Part shown: positions 8,440 through 18,300 of the stretch, in pieces | How positions within the stretch are numbered: position 1 is the stretch's first letter | Layout: the number at the start of each line of letters is the position of its first letter | From: Pseudomonas spelaei | GTDB taxonomy: Bacteria > Pseudomonadota > Gammaproteobacteria > Pseudomonadales > Pseudomonadaceae | Reading direction: 5' to 3' | Assembly (NCBI RefSeq): GCF_009724245.1 | Contig: NZ_WNNK01000004.1 | Location: 186,001 to 250,000, forward strand | DNA: 64,000 nt | Made by a program: the position numbers and the translations under genes | Notes under the pieces: generated by a model | Told to the model about the DNA's origin: nothing | The model's database searches: none | What the model saw: only the letters and a program-made list of their open reading frames with translations

Positions 8440-9588
8440 ATGAGCGCACCTGTCGTGATTGTCGGCACCGGGTTGGCCGGTTACAACCTGGCCCGGGAGT
8501 TTCGCAAGCTTGATAGCGAAACCCCGCTGTTGCTGATCACCGCAGATGACGGCCGCTCCTACTCCAAGCCCATGCTCTCCACCGGCTTTGGCAAGAACAA
8601 GGAAGCCGATGGCCTGAGCATGGCTGAGCCCGGTGCCATGGCCGAGCAACTCAAGGCCGAGGTGCGTACTCATACTCGTATCAGCGGCATCGACCCGGGC
8701 CACAAGCGCCTGTGGATCGGTGAAGAAGCGGTGGTCTACCGTGACCTGGTCCTCGCCTGGGGCGCGGAAACCGTGCGCGTGCCGGTGCAGGGCGACGCTT
8801 CTGAGCTGATTTTCCCGATCAACGACCTGGAAGACTACGCCCGCTTTCGTGCGGCAGCGGCCGGTAAACGCCGAGTCCTGCTGCTGGGTGCCGGGCTGAT
8901 TGGCTGTGAGTTTGCCAACGATCTGATCCTCGGCGGCTACGAAATCGACCTGGTGGCACCTTGCGAGCAAGTCATGCCGACCCTGCTGCACCCGGCGGCG
9001 GCCGCTGCGGTCCAGGCTGGGCTGGAAAGCCTCGGCGCGCGTTTCCACCTGGGGCCTGTGCTCAACCGCCTGCAACGTACCGCTGACGGTCTGGAAGCGC
9101 ACCTGTCTGATGGCGAAGTGATTCAGTGTGACTTGGTGGTCTCGGCCATTGGTTTGCGTCCGCGCGTGGACCTGGCCGCCGCCGCCGGCTTGCAGATCAA
9201 CCGCGGGATCATGGTCGACCGCCACCTCAAGACCTCCCACGCTAATATCTACGCCCTGGGCGACTGCGCCGAGGTCGATGGCTTGAATTTGTTGTACGTC
9301 ATGCCGCTGATGAGCTGCGCGCGCGCGCTGGCCCAGACCCTCGCGGGCAATACCACGGCGGTCAACTACGGGCCTATGCCGGTCACTGTGAAAACCCCGG
9401 TCTGCCCGCTGGTGGTCTCGCCACCGCCACGGGGCACCGAAGGGGTCTGGAGCGTCGAAGGGCAGGGCGCCGACATCAAGGCTTTGTGCCGCGATGCCAG
9501 TGGGCGCCTGTTGGGTTATGCGCTGACCGGTGCGGCCGTCATGGAAAAACTGGCCCTGAACAAAGAACTTCCGCCGTTGCTGGCGTAA
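8440..9588 (+). CDS. Rubredoxin-NAD(+) reductase, FAD-dependent
   Basis: A 382-residue flavoprotein with two dinucleotide-binding folds: FAD at GTGLAG (residues 9-14) and NAD(P)H at GAGLIG (150-155), plus the FAD ribityl motif YALGDCAEV near residue 268. It passes electrons from NAD(P)H to rubredoxin. Pairing with the rubredoxin gene immediately upstream and the strong AAGGAGAAAGGA leader support the call; the equivalent in P. aeruginosa is RubB/AlkT-type. It probably forms a two-gene operon with rubA. Confidence 0.92.
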   Translation: MSAPVVIVGTGLAGYNLAREFRKLDSETPLLLITADDGRSYSKPMLSTGFGKNKEADGLSMAEPGAMAEQLKAEVRTHTRISGIDPGHKRLWIGEEAVVYRDLVLAWGAETVRVPVQGDASELIFPINDLEDYARFRAAAAGKRRVLLLGAGLIGCEFANDLILGGYEIDLVAPCEQVMPTLLHPAAAAAVQAGLESLGARFHLGPVLNRLQRTADGLEAHLSDGEVIQCDLVVSAIGLRPRVDLAAAAGLQINRGIMVDRHLKTSHANIYALGDCAEVDGLNLLYVMPLMSCARALAQTLAGNTTAVNYGPMPVTVKTPVCPLVVSPPPRGTEGVWSVEGQGADIKALCRDASGRLLGYALTGAAVMEKLALNKELPPLLA

Positions 9589-9778
9589 ATACCGGTCGTT
9601 CTGTCGGAATAACCCTTGTTTTGAGCATAGAAAGGTCGCCGCGAGACTGGCGCAGGTTCCGATGGCATGCCATCCTCACTCCCGTCTGCCGCAGAGTAGA
9701 GCCTGCGGCGCCTTGGGCGCTGCTCCAAGATGAGCAGCACGGACATAACAACAAAAAACCGTCAAAGAGGCTTCATTT

Positions 9779-10054
9779 ATGCGTAAACCAGAACTCGCAG
9801 CCGCTATTGCTGAAAAAGCAGACCTGACCAAAGAACAGGCCAACCGCGTACTCAACGCCGTTCTCGAAGAAATCACTGGCGCCCTGCATCGCAAGGACAG
9901 CGTCACCCTGGTTGGCTTTGGCACCTTCCTGCAACGCCACCGCGGCGCCCGCACCGGCAAGAACCCACAAACCGGCGAGCCGGTAAAAATCAAGGCGAGC
10001 AACACCGTTGCGTTCAAGCCGGGCAAGTCGCTCAAAGACAGCGTCAACCCGTAA
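9779..10054 (+). CDS. hupA: HU-family DNA-binding protein
   Basis: A 91-residue histone-like protein. It begins MRKPELAAAIAEKADLTKEQ, has the dimer core VTLVGFGTF, then the basic arm (RHRGARTGKNPQTGEPVKI) with the conserved Pro that intercalates in DNA, and ends AFKPGKSLKDSVN. It bends and compacts DNA. IHF is unlikely given the HU-type arm and C-terminus. It is a single gene with its own leader (9589-9778) and a strong terminator. The symbol follows the position next to the rubredoxin genes in other pseudomonads; naming of HU paralogues varies. Confidence 0.9.
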   Translation: MRKPELAAAIAEKADLTKEQANRVLNAVLEEITGALHRKDSVTLVGFGTFLQRHRGARTGKNPQTGEPVKIKASNTVAFKPGKSLKDSVNP

Positions 10055-10090
10055 CAGGCAGCACCGTCTCGAAGGGAGGCGTCTTAGAAT

Positions 10091-10130
10091 AAAAAATGGG
10101 CACGCCGACTGGGTCGGGTGCCCATTTTTT
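10091..10130. terminator. Strong bidirectional intrinsic terminator
   Basis: AAAAAATGGGCAC and GTGCCCATTTTTT form a perfect 13-bp stem around a 14-base loop. T-runs flank it on both strands, between the convergent HU gene and the last gene of the T6SS effector operon. It therefore ends both transcripts. Confidence 0.92.
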
Positions 10131-10174
10131 ATGAGGAAATCCAATCGGACGTCCGTTCTTACGGCCTGAAACGA

Positions 10175-10651
10175 TCAGCCTCGTACCAACTCATCATGGT
10201 CATCAGCCGGCTCTTTCCTGACGAGTTCTTCGTAATTCGCGGGCTCTGAACTCAGATCGGCCGGTAGCCATCTACCGTTAACCTTTTTGTAGCTGCCCCC
10301 CCTGTAAGGGTGGAGGGCAATAATGTTGGTAATTTCTTTTTGCAGGTTTTTTTCCTCATACCAAACGCTGCCGCATTCGCCGCAACCCCAGAATGGTGGT
10401 GGTTGGTTATCTATCAGGTCGACCCATCCTGAGCATTGAGTGATCGGGCATCGATAATTTTTGCTCTGATCCTCGGCACTGGCATTCTCGGCAACCTTGA
10501 CGTATTGAGTCGATGACCCACAGCAAGGACATTTGATCATTATGAATTTTTGGCCCTTCGCAACTAATGGAGCGATGAAGGCTTGCTGTTGCGCATCTAG
10601 CTCGAACGTCTGACTGCAGACTTTGCACTGCGCATTTTTAATTGAGTCCAT
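10175..10651 (-). CDS. Putative immunity protein to the HNH-nuclease Rhs effector (Cys-rich, zinc-ribbon-like)
   Basis: A 158-residue protein not recognised as a named family. It has four Cys pairs: CKVC near residue 9, CPCC, CPITQC and CGEC, suggesting one or two zinc ribbons; the rest is polar, with no signal peptide or membrane helix. I chose the ATG reading MDSIKN because GAAGGGGA lies upstream. It overlaps the 3' end of the preceding Rhs gene by 14 bases, the normal position for a cognate immunity gene. The region is visibly AT-richer than its surroundings, as expected for a recently exchanged toxin-immunity module. Function is inferred from position only. Confidence 0.65.
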   Translation of the reverse strand: MDSIKNAQCKVCSQTFELDAQQQAFIAPLVAKGQKFIMIKCPCCGSSTQYVKVAENASAEDQSKNYRCPITQCSGWVDLIDNQPPPFWGCGECGSVWYEEKNLQKEITNIIALHPYRGGSYKKVNGRWLPADLSSEPANYEELVRKEPADDHDELVRG

Positions 10652-13600
10652 ACGGATTTTCCCCTTCAGGATACCAGTGTAGGGCCTTGCTCTCGGACTT
10701 ATGGTAAGCCTTGTCCATGAGTACAAGGTTACTTTGCCTGTTGTTGCCACCCCTGAAAATCGGCTTTTTATGATGCACATCGAAGCCTTCCGGAACCTGA
10801 CCTTTTTTCATTCGGTCGACCCCGGTCTGACCATACTCTTGGACTGCCTTGGGATCTTTGGCCATCTTTTTTAAAAACTTCTGTTTGGCGCCGCCCTTCT
10901 TATCAAAGTTGGCGCGAATCTTCTTGATCTGGCTCTTTGTTCTTTTGTGGTAGCAGGTTTTCAAGCCCCATGGATCAATCCACGTGAACGGGTTCGGCGA
11001 ATATTGGTACAGGTTGAATCCGCCCTCAAGACCAATAGGGTCCGGTGTGGTGAACCGACCCACATCGGGATCATAAAAGCGGAAAGTGTTGTAATGCAGT
11101 CCTGTTTCACGGTCCAAGTATTGCCCCTGAAACCGCAGGTTCTGTTCTTCAATGTAATAAGGCTCGCGCACCTCCTCCAACGTGTTGCCCCACACCCGAT
11201 AAGTCGCCCTCCAGAGGTTGTGCCCGTCAGCTTCGGTCAGTTGTTCCGGCAGGCCGTTGAGGTCGTTGTGGTAGTAGCGGATTTTTTGCAGCGGCCCGCA
11301 GCCATCGACGCGGGCGAGGGGGTCGTAGCCTTCGTCTTCGTAAACATACAGGCTGGTCTGACGGTGTTTGTGTTCCTGCAACAGGCGCAGGCCGTCCCAG
11401 GTGAACCGGGTTTCGCCCAGTGGATAGCCATCGCTGCCGTGTTCGTTTTTTTCGATCCGTCGGCCGAGCGGGTCATAGGTCATCCTGACGACGCTGCCGT
11501 TTTCACTGTGCACTTCAACCAGTCGGCTTTCGGCATCGTAGGCGAAGCGTTGCACGCCCCGCACGGCGCTACGTTTTTCGATCATTCGGCCAAACGCGTC
11601 GTAGCGGTAACGCTTGTCCTGATAGGTCAGCAATTTGTTGTGCACCACCCGCCCAGCGCTGGGCTGTGGACCGTCCAGCAGGTTGGCGGCGGCGTCGTAG
11701 GCAAAGGTTTCGCGCTGCCCGTGCAGGCTGTCCTGGCTGGCGATGATGCGGCCGGTGGCGTCGTAGTGCAGCAGTTGGCGGTGCTGTGCGGCGGGTTGCT
11801 GGTCGAGTTTGCCGATCAGGTTGTCGGCGGGGTCGTACTCGAACTGTTTTTGCACTGTCGCCGGCATCAGCGATGGCTGGCCGGCATGACGGCGTTGGCG
11901 TGAGCGCAGGCGGCCGCTGCGGTCGTATTCGCTGCGGGTGCTGATTTGCCCCTGGGTGCGCAGCACTTCGCGGTGCAGGCGATCGCGCTCGAAGTCGCTG
12001 ATGACGTGGCCGTCGAGGTTGATCTGGTGCAGGTGGCCACTGCCGTAGTACAGGCGATTGAGCCAGCGGCCGTCGGGTAATCGGGTTTGAATCAGATTAC
12101 CGAGTTCATCGTAGTGGTGTTGCAGGTTGCCAGCAGCACTCTGTTCGACAAGCAACTGGCCGAGGGCGTCGTAGGCGAAGCCCAAGGTTTGGGCATTGCC
12201 CAGTAGATCGGTGAAGGTGACGGCCGTGAGCTGGTCCAGCGGGTCGTAGGTGTAGTCGGTGCGGCCATCGTCGGTAGTTTTGGCAACCAATCGGCCGACC
12301 GCGTCGCGTTCCAGTCGATGCACGATAGGGACGGGTGGCGTCTCGGGGACCAGGGCCAGGCCGTTGCCGTGAGGCGCTGGTGCGGCAGTCACCGCCGTGA
12401 CGTTATCCAGCAGGTCGTAGGTATAGTGCTTGGCGCTCCCGTCGAGGTCTTGCTGTTCTGCTAGCCGATCCGCGGCATCCCACGCAAATCGATAGCGTTC
12501 ACCGTTTTCATTGACCAGCGCTTGTAGCCGTCCGTAGCTGTCATACGCGAACTGCACCTGCCGACCATGGGCGTCGGTGCGCTGGCGTACCTGGCCGCGA
12601 CGGTTGTGCTGGTAGAGCGTGGTATGCCCGGCCGGGTCGGTGTAACCCACCAATTGGCCGCTGACATCGCGCTGATACTGCTCGGTGCGCCCGTCCGGCA
12701 GCTGGCTGCTGAGCAGGCGTCCCTGGGCGTCGTAGCGAAATTGAGTGCGTTCGCCGAGGGCATCGATGATGACCTGCAAATAGCCCCGCTCGTCGTAGCT
12801 GAAGCGTGTCGGGTAACCGGAACAATCAATGTGCTCGACCAGTTGCCCGAACGGGTTCCAGCGCAGCTTTTTGCTTTTGCCGGTGGCGTCGATGATTTCC
12901 ACGACCTGGCCGTGCGCGTCGTAGCGGTAGCGGGTGGCGTAACCCAGAGGATCGGTTTCGGCGATGCAATTGCCGCGCTGATCGTAGCGATACTGCCAAC
13001 TGTTGTCGGCCGCGTCGGTTTCCACCAGCGGCAATGCCCAGTGTTCCAGCCACAACGTCGAATTGCTGCGACTCAGCGGGTCGGTTTCACCGATCTGGTT
13101 GCCGGCCTCATCGTAGCTGTATTCATAGCGCCCGCCTTGTGGGTCAGTGGCGCTGAGCAATTGGCGTTCGTCGTTCCAGTCAAACAGCCAGGTCTGTCCG
13201 AGGTTGTCGCGGTATTGAGTGATCTGGTGCTGAGTGTTCCAGTGCCGCGTGCTGACGCGCTGCAAACCGTCACTGATGCCTGTGGTACCGGCTTGCAGGT
13301 CATAGTCGAATCGGTAGGTGTCGCCTTCATCGGTCCAGTGCCGAACCACGCGCCATTCCAAGTCTTCAATCAGGGCCCATTCATAGAAACACCGCAACCC
13401 GGAGGGCAACTGATGTTCCACCATTCGGCGCCCGGCATCGTAAGCGAAACGCCGCTGCACTTGGCCAGTGGTATCGCGCACCTCAGCCAGATTACCGATG
13501 GCGTCGTAGCCATAGCTGACGAGCACTTCACGGCGTTGGTCGGGATACAGACGTTCAATGCGAGTGACATGCTCAGGGTCGCGGATCAGTTCGATTTGCA

Positions 13601-14972
13601 CCAGATCGAACGTATCGCGCAGGCGCGCCAGGCGTCCGGTCTCGTCGTAATCGATATGGATGCGGTTGTCGTTGCGGTCACCGAGCTGGATCAGTCGCAG
13701 CAGGGTTGCATTGGCCGCAATGGGTTCGAACAGGCGGTAAAGTCCATCATCACTTTCAATCAGCAACTGCCCGTTGAGGTGCCGCCGCACGGAGAGCCCT
13801 TCACCGGCGCTGAACACCGCGCCGCCCAGGGGAATCGATCCCATGTCGATACGCCGGCCCTGTTCATCGGTATAGATCAGTGTCTCACCGCCCTCGGGAT
13901 GAGGCAGGATTTCGACGCACACTTCGTAGGCGACGCTCCAACCCGCGCCGAACAACCCGTTGCGGCGCTCGTCGCGGCTGTTGTAGAAGCGTTGCCAGTC
14001 AATCGGCAAGATGCCAGGCAGCACGAAATCCAACTCATCGTCGCCACCCAGCACCTTGGCCCCGGTCGCGGCATGTACTGGGTTCGACGAACCCATGGCG
14101 GCGTTGGCCAGCGCCCCCATCGCGCTGCTGACGGCCATCGAGGTCGCCCCGCCGATCAGCATGCAAGGCAGTTTGCTGAAGAACTTGCCCTTGCCACCCT
14201 TGAGCATCAACAGCGCCGTGACCGCCAGCCCGACGCCCGGTGTCTTGCCGCTGCGAATCTCACGCACCACCACCGAACCGCCACCAATGGTCACGTTCGA
14301 TGAAATCAGCCCGGACGACACCACCGTCGCATCGCAGGTACTGCGGTCGCCGCTGCGCACGGCGGGTTGGCCGTTGATCGTGACCTTTTCCGAACCCTCA
14401 GCAAGAAACTGCGGCGGCATCGGCGGATGCTTCATGCAGACGACCAAGTCCAGCGGCTTGGGCACGGCGCCGGGTGCGGGAGTCGCGACGGTGGGGCGCC
14501 ACATCTGGGAGAAGAAACTCTCGGCCATGTCCAGGTAACTGGCTTCTGCTTCAGGCTTGGTTTGTTCCAGCTCGGTGCCGGCCGGCGCAACATGCGACGT
14601 AATCGCCCCGGCAGCTCGAGCAGCAGGAATGTTGTTGGTGAGTGTGTTGGTGGAGCCAGTGAGAATGTTCGCCTGCACCGTGGGCGGAAACAGGGCGTTG
14701 CTGAAACTCTCGCATAAATGGGTCAAGCCCTTGTCGGCCCCACTCTTGCTCATGAGGAGGCCGACAATCGTGCCCACCACCGCGCCTAGCAGGAAACACC
14801 CGAGCCCACCGGTGGCAACGGTAATGCCGGTAGCGGCGACCACGGCGAAGGTCGCCACGGCAGTGATCGCGATATTGGCCGCCACCTCCAGCACGCCGCC
14901 GAGGATGTCGGCCATCATCGACGTGTGGGCCAGCGCATCGCCCATGCGGGCGGCCCAGAGAGCGTCAGACAT
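10638..14972 (-). CDS. T6SS effector: prePAAR-PAAR-Rhs protein with C-terminal HNH nuclease
   Basis: A 1444-residue polymorphic toxin. It begins with a prePAAR motif (AARMGDALAH, residues 7-16) and a Gly/Ala-rich membrane segment (~20-75). A PAAR spike-tip domain (~165-240, HPPMPPQFLAEGSEKV then GDRSTCDA) and a second hydrophobic segment (~250-295) follow. Next come about 1000 residues of YD/Rhs repeats ending in the conserved core boundary (GRFTTPDPIGLEGG ... WIDPWGL). The variable C-terminus (~108 residues) has an HNH signature: VHHKKPIFRGGNN, then NL and a final His (H1400, H1401, N1415, H1424). It is predicted to cut DNA in the target cell. The Rhs shell is expected to self-cleave at DPWGL and encapsulate the toxin; delivery would be on the VgrG tip with the Eag chaperone encoded upstream. 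Confidence 0.93.
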   Translation of the reverse strand: MSDALWAARMGDALAHTSMMADILGGVLEVAANIAITAVATFAVVAATGITVATGGLGCFLLGAVVGTIVGLLMSKSGADKGLTHLCESFSNALFPPTVQANILTGSTNTLTNNIPAARAAGAITSHVAPAGTELEQTKPEAEASYLDMAESFFSQMWRPTVATPAPGAVPKPLDLVVCMKHPPMPPQFLAEGSEKVTINGQPAVRSGDRSTCDATVVSSGLISSNVTIGGGSVVVREIRSGKTPGVGLAVTALLMLKGGKGKFFSKLPCMLIGGATSMAVSSAMGALANAAMGSSNPVHAATGAKVLGGDDELDFVLPGILPIDWQRFYNSRDERRNGLFGAGWSVAYEVCVEILPHPEGGETLIYTDEQGRRIDMGSIPLGGAVFSAGEGLSVRRHLNGQLLIESDDGLYRLFEPIAANATLLRLIQLGDRNDNRIHIDYDETGRLARLRDTFDLVQIELIRDPEHVTRIERLYPDQRREVLVSYGYDAIGNLAEVRDTTGQVQRRFAYDAGRRMVEHQLPSGLRCFYEWALIEDLEWRVVRHWTDEGDTYRFDYDLQAGTTGISDGLQRVSTRHWNTQHQITQYRDNLGQTWLFDWNDERQLLSATDPQGGRYEYSYDEAGNQIGETDPLSRSNSTLWLEHWALPLVETDAADNSWQYRYDQRGNCIAETDPLGYATRYRYDAHGQVVEIIDATGKSKKLRWNPFGQLVEHIDCSGYPTRFSYDERGYLQVIIDALGERTQFRYDAQGRLLSSQLPDGRTEQYQRDVSGQLVGYTDPAGHTTLYQHNRRGQVRQRTDAHGRQVQFAYDSYGRLQALVNENGERYRFAWDAADRLAEQQDLDGSAKHYTYDLLDNVTAVTAAPAPHGNGLALVPETPPVPIVHRLERDAVGRLVAKTTDDGRTDYTYDPLDQLTAVTFTDLLGNAQTLGFAYDALGQLLVEQSAAGNLQHHYDELGNLIQTRLPDGRWLNRLYYGSGHLHQINLDGHVISDFERDRLHREVLRTQGQISTRSEYDRSGRLRSRQRRHAGQPSLMPATVQKQFEYDPADNLIGKLDQQPAAQHRQLLHYDATGRIIASQDSLHGQRETFAYDAAANLLDGPQPSAGRVVHNKLLTYQDKRYRYDAFGRMIEKRSAVRGVQRFAYDAESRLVEVHSENGSVVRMTYDPLGRRIEKNEHGSDGYPLGETRFTWDGLRLLQEHKHRQTSLYVYEDEGYDPLARVDGCGPLQKIRYYHNDLNGLPEQLTEADGHNLWRATYRVWGNTLEEVREPYYIEEQNLRFQGQYLDRETGLHYNTFRFYDPDVGRFTTPDPIGLEGGFNLYQYSPNPFTWIDPWGLKTCYHKRTKSQIKKIRANFDKKGGAKQKFLKKMAKDPKAVQEYGQTGVDRMKKGQVPEGFDVHHKKPIFRGGNNRQSNLVLMDKAYHKSESKALHWYPEGENPYGLN

Positions 14973-15028
14973 GTGCCAGGTCCATCAAGTGCATTTTACT
15001 TTCCATAGTCTTGCCCATTCCGTGATTG

Positions 15029-15310
15029 CTAAGGCATACGCATCAGTGCCGTCCTCAGGCGCTTGACCAGTGTCGGATCTGCCAGGCAGTCCAGCGGCGT
15101 TATGTTGTTCAGCGCCGGGACCTTTTGTTCAATCCACCACAGGCCCTCTTCAAGCCCTCTTTTGCCCCGAAGTATCACCGCCAGATCGAGGTGGCCGCCC
15201 AAAGCCTGCGCCAGCGTGCGGGCGTCGTCGTCGAGGTAGTCTTCCTCGTACAAGTTAACCGAGCTTTGCCAGGCGGCATCGCCGGGGTATTCGTCTTCCA
15301 GTCGTTCCAT
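15029..15310 (-). CDS. Putative immunity protein with Xre/MbcA-type toxin-binding domain (DUF2384-like)
   Basis: A 93-residue acidic protein. Its C-terminal half (GLWWIEQKVPALNNITPLD, then LADPTLVKRLRTALMRM) matches the pattern of the toxin-binding domain of Xre/MbcA/ParS antitoxins: W, paired Asn/Pro-Ala-Leu, TPL, then a terminal helix. The N-terminal helix-turn-helix that normally makes these antitoxins repressors is absent; residues 1-40 are acidic. The ATG is 2 bases after the stop of the RES-domain Rhs gene; a TTG two codons earlier is an alternative start. In chromosomal RES-Xre modules this domain blocks the RES active site, so the same is inferred here. Confidence 0.75.
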   Translation of the reverse strand: MERLEDEYPGDAAWQSSVNLYEEDYLDDDARTLAQALGGHLDLAVILRGKRGLEEGLWWIEQKVPALNNITPLDCLADPTLVKRLRTALMRMP

Positions 15311-15312
15311 GT

Positions 15313-18300
15313 TCAAAAACCTGCAAAGGAGATCAAGTTGCTGCCGGTCGGGTTGCGCGCCGACGGCGCCAGGATCCCATCATAGCCGTTGGCCTTGGCC
15401 CAGTTGCCGATCTGATGGGTCTCGGTGTACTTCGAGCCGGTGATGCTTTTAAGGCTGACGCCCATTTGCTTACGGACATCGGGCCGGGTCAGGTCCAGGA
15501 CATTGTTGAGCTGCACTTTCTTGCTGACCAGTACTCGCTTGGACAGGTCGACCTTCCAGTGAGTGACCTCGCCCAGTGCGGTCTTGCGCGAGTTTGCACC
15601 ATAGACGCCGCCCACACCCTGGGTGGTGTAGCGGTGGGTGGAGTCCACGTTCCATTTGTGTGCCTGCCAGGTCGTACCGATACGCCCGGGTTCCTCGAAA
15701 CGATAAACTGTGCGGCTGACTTTGCGGCCCTTGGGCGGGCTTGAACACTTCATCAGGCCCAGTGGGTCAATCCAGCTCAGTGGGTTCGGTGCGTATTGAT
15801 AGAGGTTCAGGCCGCCGGCCAGGCCGATGGGATCGGGCGTGGTGAAGCGCCCGATATCCGGGTCATAAAAACGCAGGGTGTTGTAGTGCAGGCCCGTTTC
15901 CCGGTCCAGGTATTGGCCCTGAAAGCGCAGGTTCTGCTCTTCGATGTAATAGGGCTCGCGCACTTCCTCGACGGTGTTGCCCCAGACTTGGTAGCGAGCC
16001 TTCCACACTGTATGGCCGTCGCTCTCCGTGAGTTGCTCGGGCAGGCCGTTGAGGTCGTTGTGGTAGTAGCGGACCTTTTGCTGCTCACCCAGGCCATCAA
16101 CCCGGGCCAGCGGCTCATAGCCCTCATCGGCATAGATGTAGAGGCTGGTTTGCTGGTTGTGGTGTTCCTGCAACAGCTGCAATGCATCCCAAGTGAAGCG
16201 GGTCTGGCTCTGCTGAACGCCGTTGCGGTCGAAGGTGGTTTTGGCGATGCGTCGGCCCAGCGGGTCATAGGCCATTTTGACCACGGAGCCGTCGTCATTG
16301 TGCACGTGCGCCAGCCGCTGTTCGGCGTCGTAGCTGAAGCGTTGGGTGCCGCGTCGGGTGCTGCGCTTTTCGACCATTCGGCCAAAACCGTCGTAGCGGT
16401 AGCGTTTGTCCTGATAGGTCAATAACTGGTTGTGGGGCACTTGCCCGAGGGCATCCAGCAAATTGGCGGCGGGGTCGTAAGCGAAGGCTTCCCGCTGGCC
16501 CTGAAGGCTGTCCTGGCTGGCGAGAATGCGGCCCGTGGCGTCGTAATGCAGCAGTTGGCGGTGCGCCGCGCCAGGCTGGCTGTCAAAGCGCTCGACCAAC
16601 TGATCGCTGGCGTCATAACCGAAGCGGGTTTGCGTCGCCGGCAGCAGCACCGACTGGTCCTGTTGCCGACGCTGACGGGCACGCAGCCGACCGCTGCGAT
16701 CGTATTCGCTGCGCGTGCTGATATGCCCTTGGGTGCGCAGGACCTCGCGATGCAAGCGATCACGCTCGAAGTCACTGACGACCTGGCCATCCAGGTTGAT
16801 CTGGTGCAAGTGCCCACTGCCGTAACGCAGGCGATTGATCCAGCGGCCGTCGGGAAGCCGGGTCTGGGCCAGATTGCCCAACTCATCGTAGTAGTGCTCC
16901 AGGCTGCCGGCGGCGCTCTGTTCGAGGATCAGTTGGCCCAGGACGTCATAACCAAAGCCCAGGCTTTGCTGCTCGCCGTCATGCCCGGTAAAGGTGATGG
17001 CCGTGACCTGATCCAATTCGTCGTAGTGATACTCGGTGCGTCCATCCAGGGTGTTCTTCGCAACCAGTCGACCCGCCGCGTCCCGCTCCAGGTCATGGGC
17101 AATGGTGGTCTCGGTGCTGCCGGGTGGCGCAATCGTCTCTACCCGGGTGACGTTGTCCAGCGGGTCATAGGCGTAGCGCTTGAGGCTGCCGTCCAGGCGA
17201 TGTTCCAGGGTCAGCCGGTCGCCGGCGTCCCAGTCGAATCGGTAGCGTTCACCGTTCTCGTTGGTCAGGCTTTGCAGGCGGCCATAGGCGTCGTGGTTCA
17301 ATTCCACGCGACGGCCGTGGGCGTCGGTGCGTTGGCGCAACTGGCCGCTCAGCGAGTGCTGGAAGTGAGTGCTATGGCCGGCGGGGTCGCTATAGCCGAT
17401 CACCTGGCCGCTGGCATCGCGCTGATAGTGTTCGCTGCGCCCATCGGGCAACTGCTTGCTGGTGAGTCGACCCTGATCGTCATAACTGAACGCAGTACGC
17501 TCGCCGAGGGCGTCGGTGCTGGTGAGCAGCAGGCCACGCTTGCAGTAACTCAAACGGGTAGTCAGGCCTGAACAGTCGGTGTGCTCGCTCAACTGGCCGA
17601 GCGGCGTCCAGCGCAGGGTCTTGCTCTTGCCACTGGCATCGATGATTTCCAGGACTTGGCCGTGGGCATCATGGCGATAGGCGGTGACGTTACCCAGCGG
17701 GTCAGTTTCGCTGATGCAATTGCCACGCGGGTCATAACGGTATTGCCAGGCGTGGCCGGCGGCATCGGTTTCCGCCAGCGGCAGCGCCCAGTGTTCCAGC
17801 CACAAGGTCGATTCGCTGCGCCCCAACGGGTCGAGTGTCTCGCTCAGATTACCGGCTTCGTCGTAGTTGAACTGATATTGCCCGCCTTTGGGGTCGGTCG
17901 CGCCCAGCAGTTGGCTTTCATCATTCCATTCGAAGGCCCAGGTACGTCCCAGTACATCGGTCGACTCGATGATCTGCCGTTGGTGGTCCCAGCGGCGGAC
18001 GCTGACGCGTTCCAGGCCGTCGGTGATGCGGGTGATGCCGGCGTCCAGCTCATAGTCGAACTGGTAGGCGTCTCCGGCGTCTGTCCAGTGCCGGACGACG
18101 CGCCATTCACGATCGTCCACCAAGGCCCACTGATAGAAACAGCGCAAGCCCGTGGGCAATTGATGCTCGACCATGCGCTGCCCGGCGTCATACACAAACC
18201 GGCGCTTCACCTGCCCGTCGGACTGGCGCACAGACGCCAGGTCGCCGCGGCTGTCGTAGGCGTAATGCATCAGCACTTCGCGCTGCTGGTCGGGGTACAG

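Noticed and set aside
8398..9240. 280-codon leftward frame opposite the rubredoxin reductase gene
   Set aside because: The reductase has both nucleotide-binding motifs; the opposite frame is a compositional shadow.
12567..14303. 578-codon rightward frame opposite the HNH-tip Rhs gene
   Set aside because: The Rhs protein on the other strand has clear YD repeats and PAAR; the opposite frame has no recognisable motif and comes from the GC-rich repeat composition.
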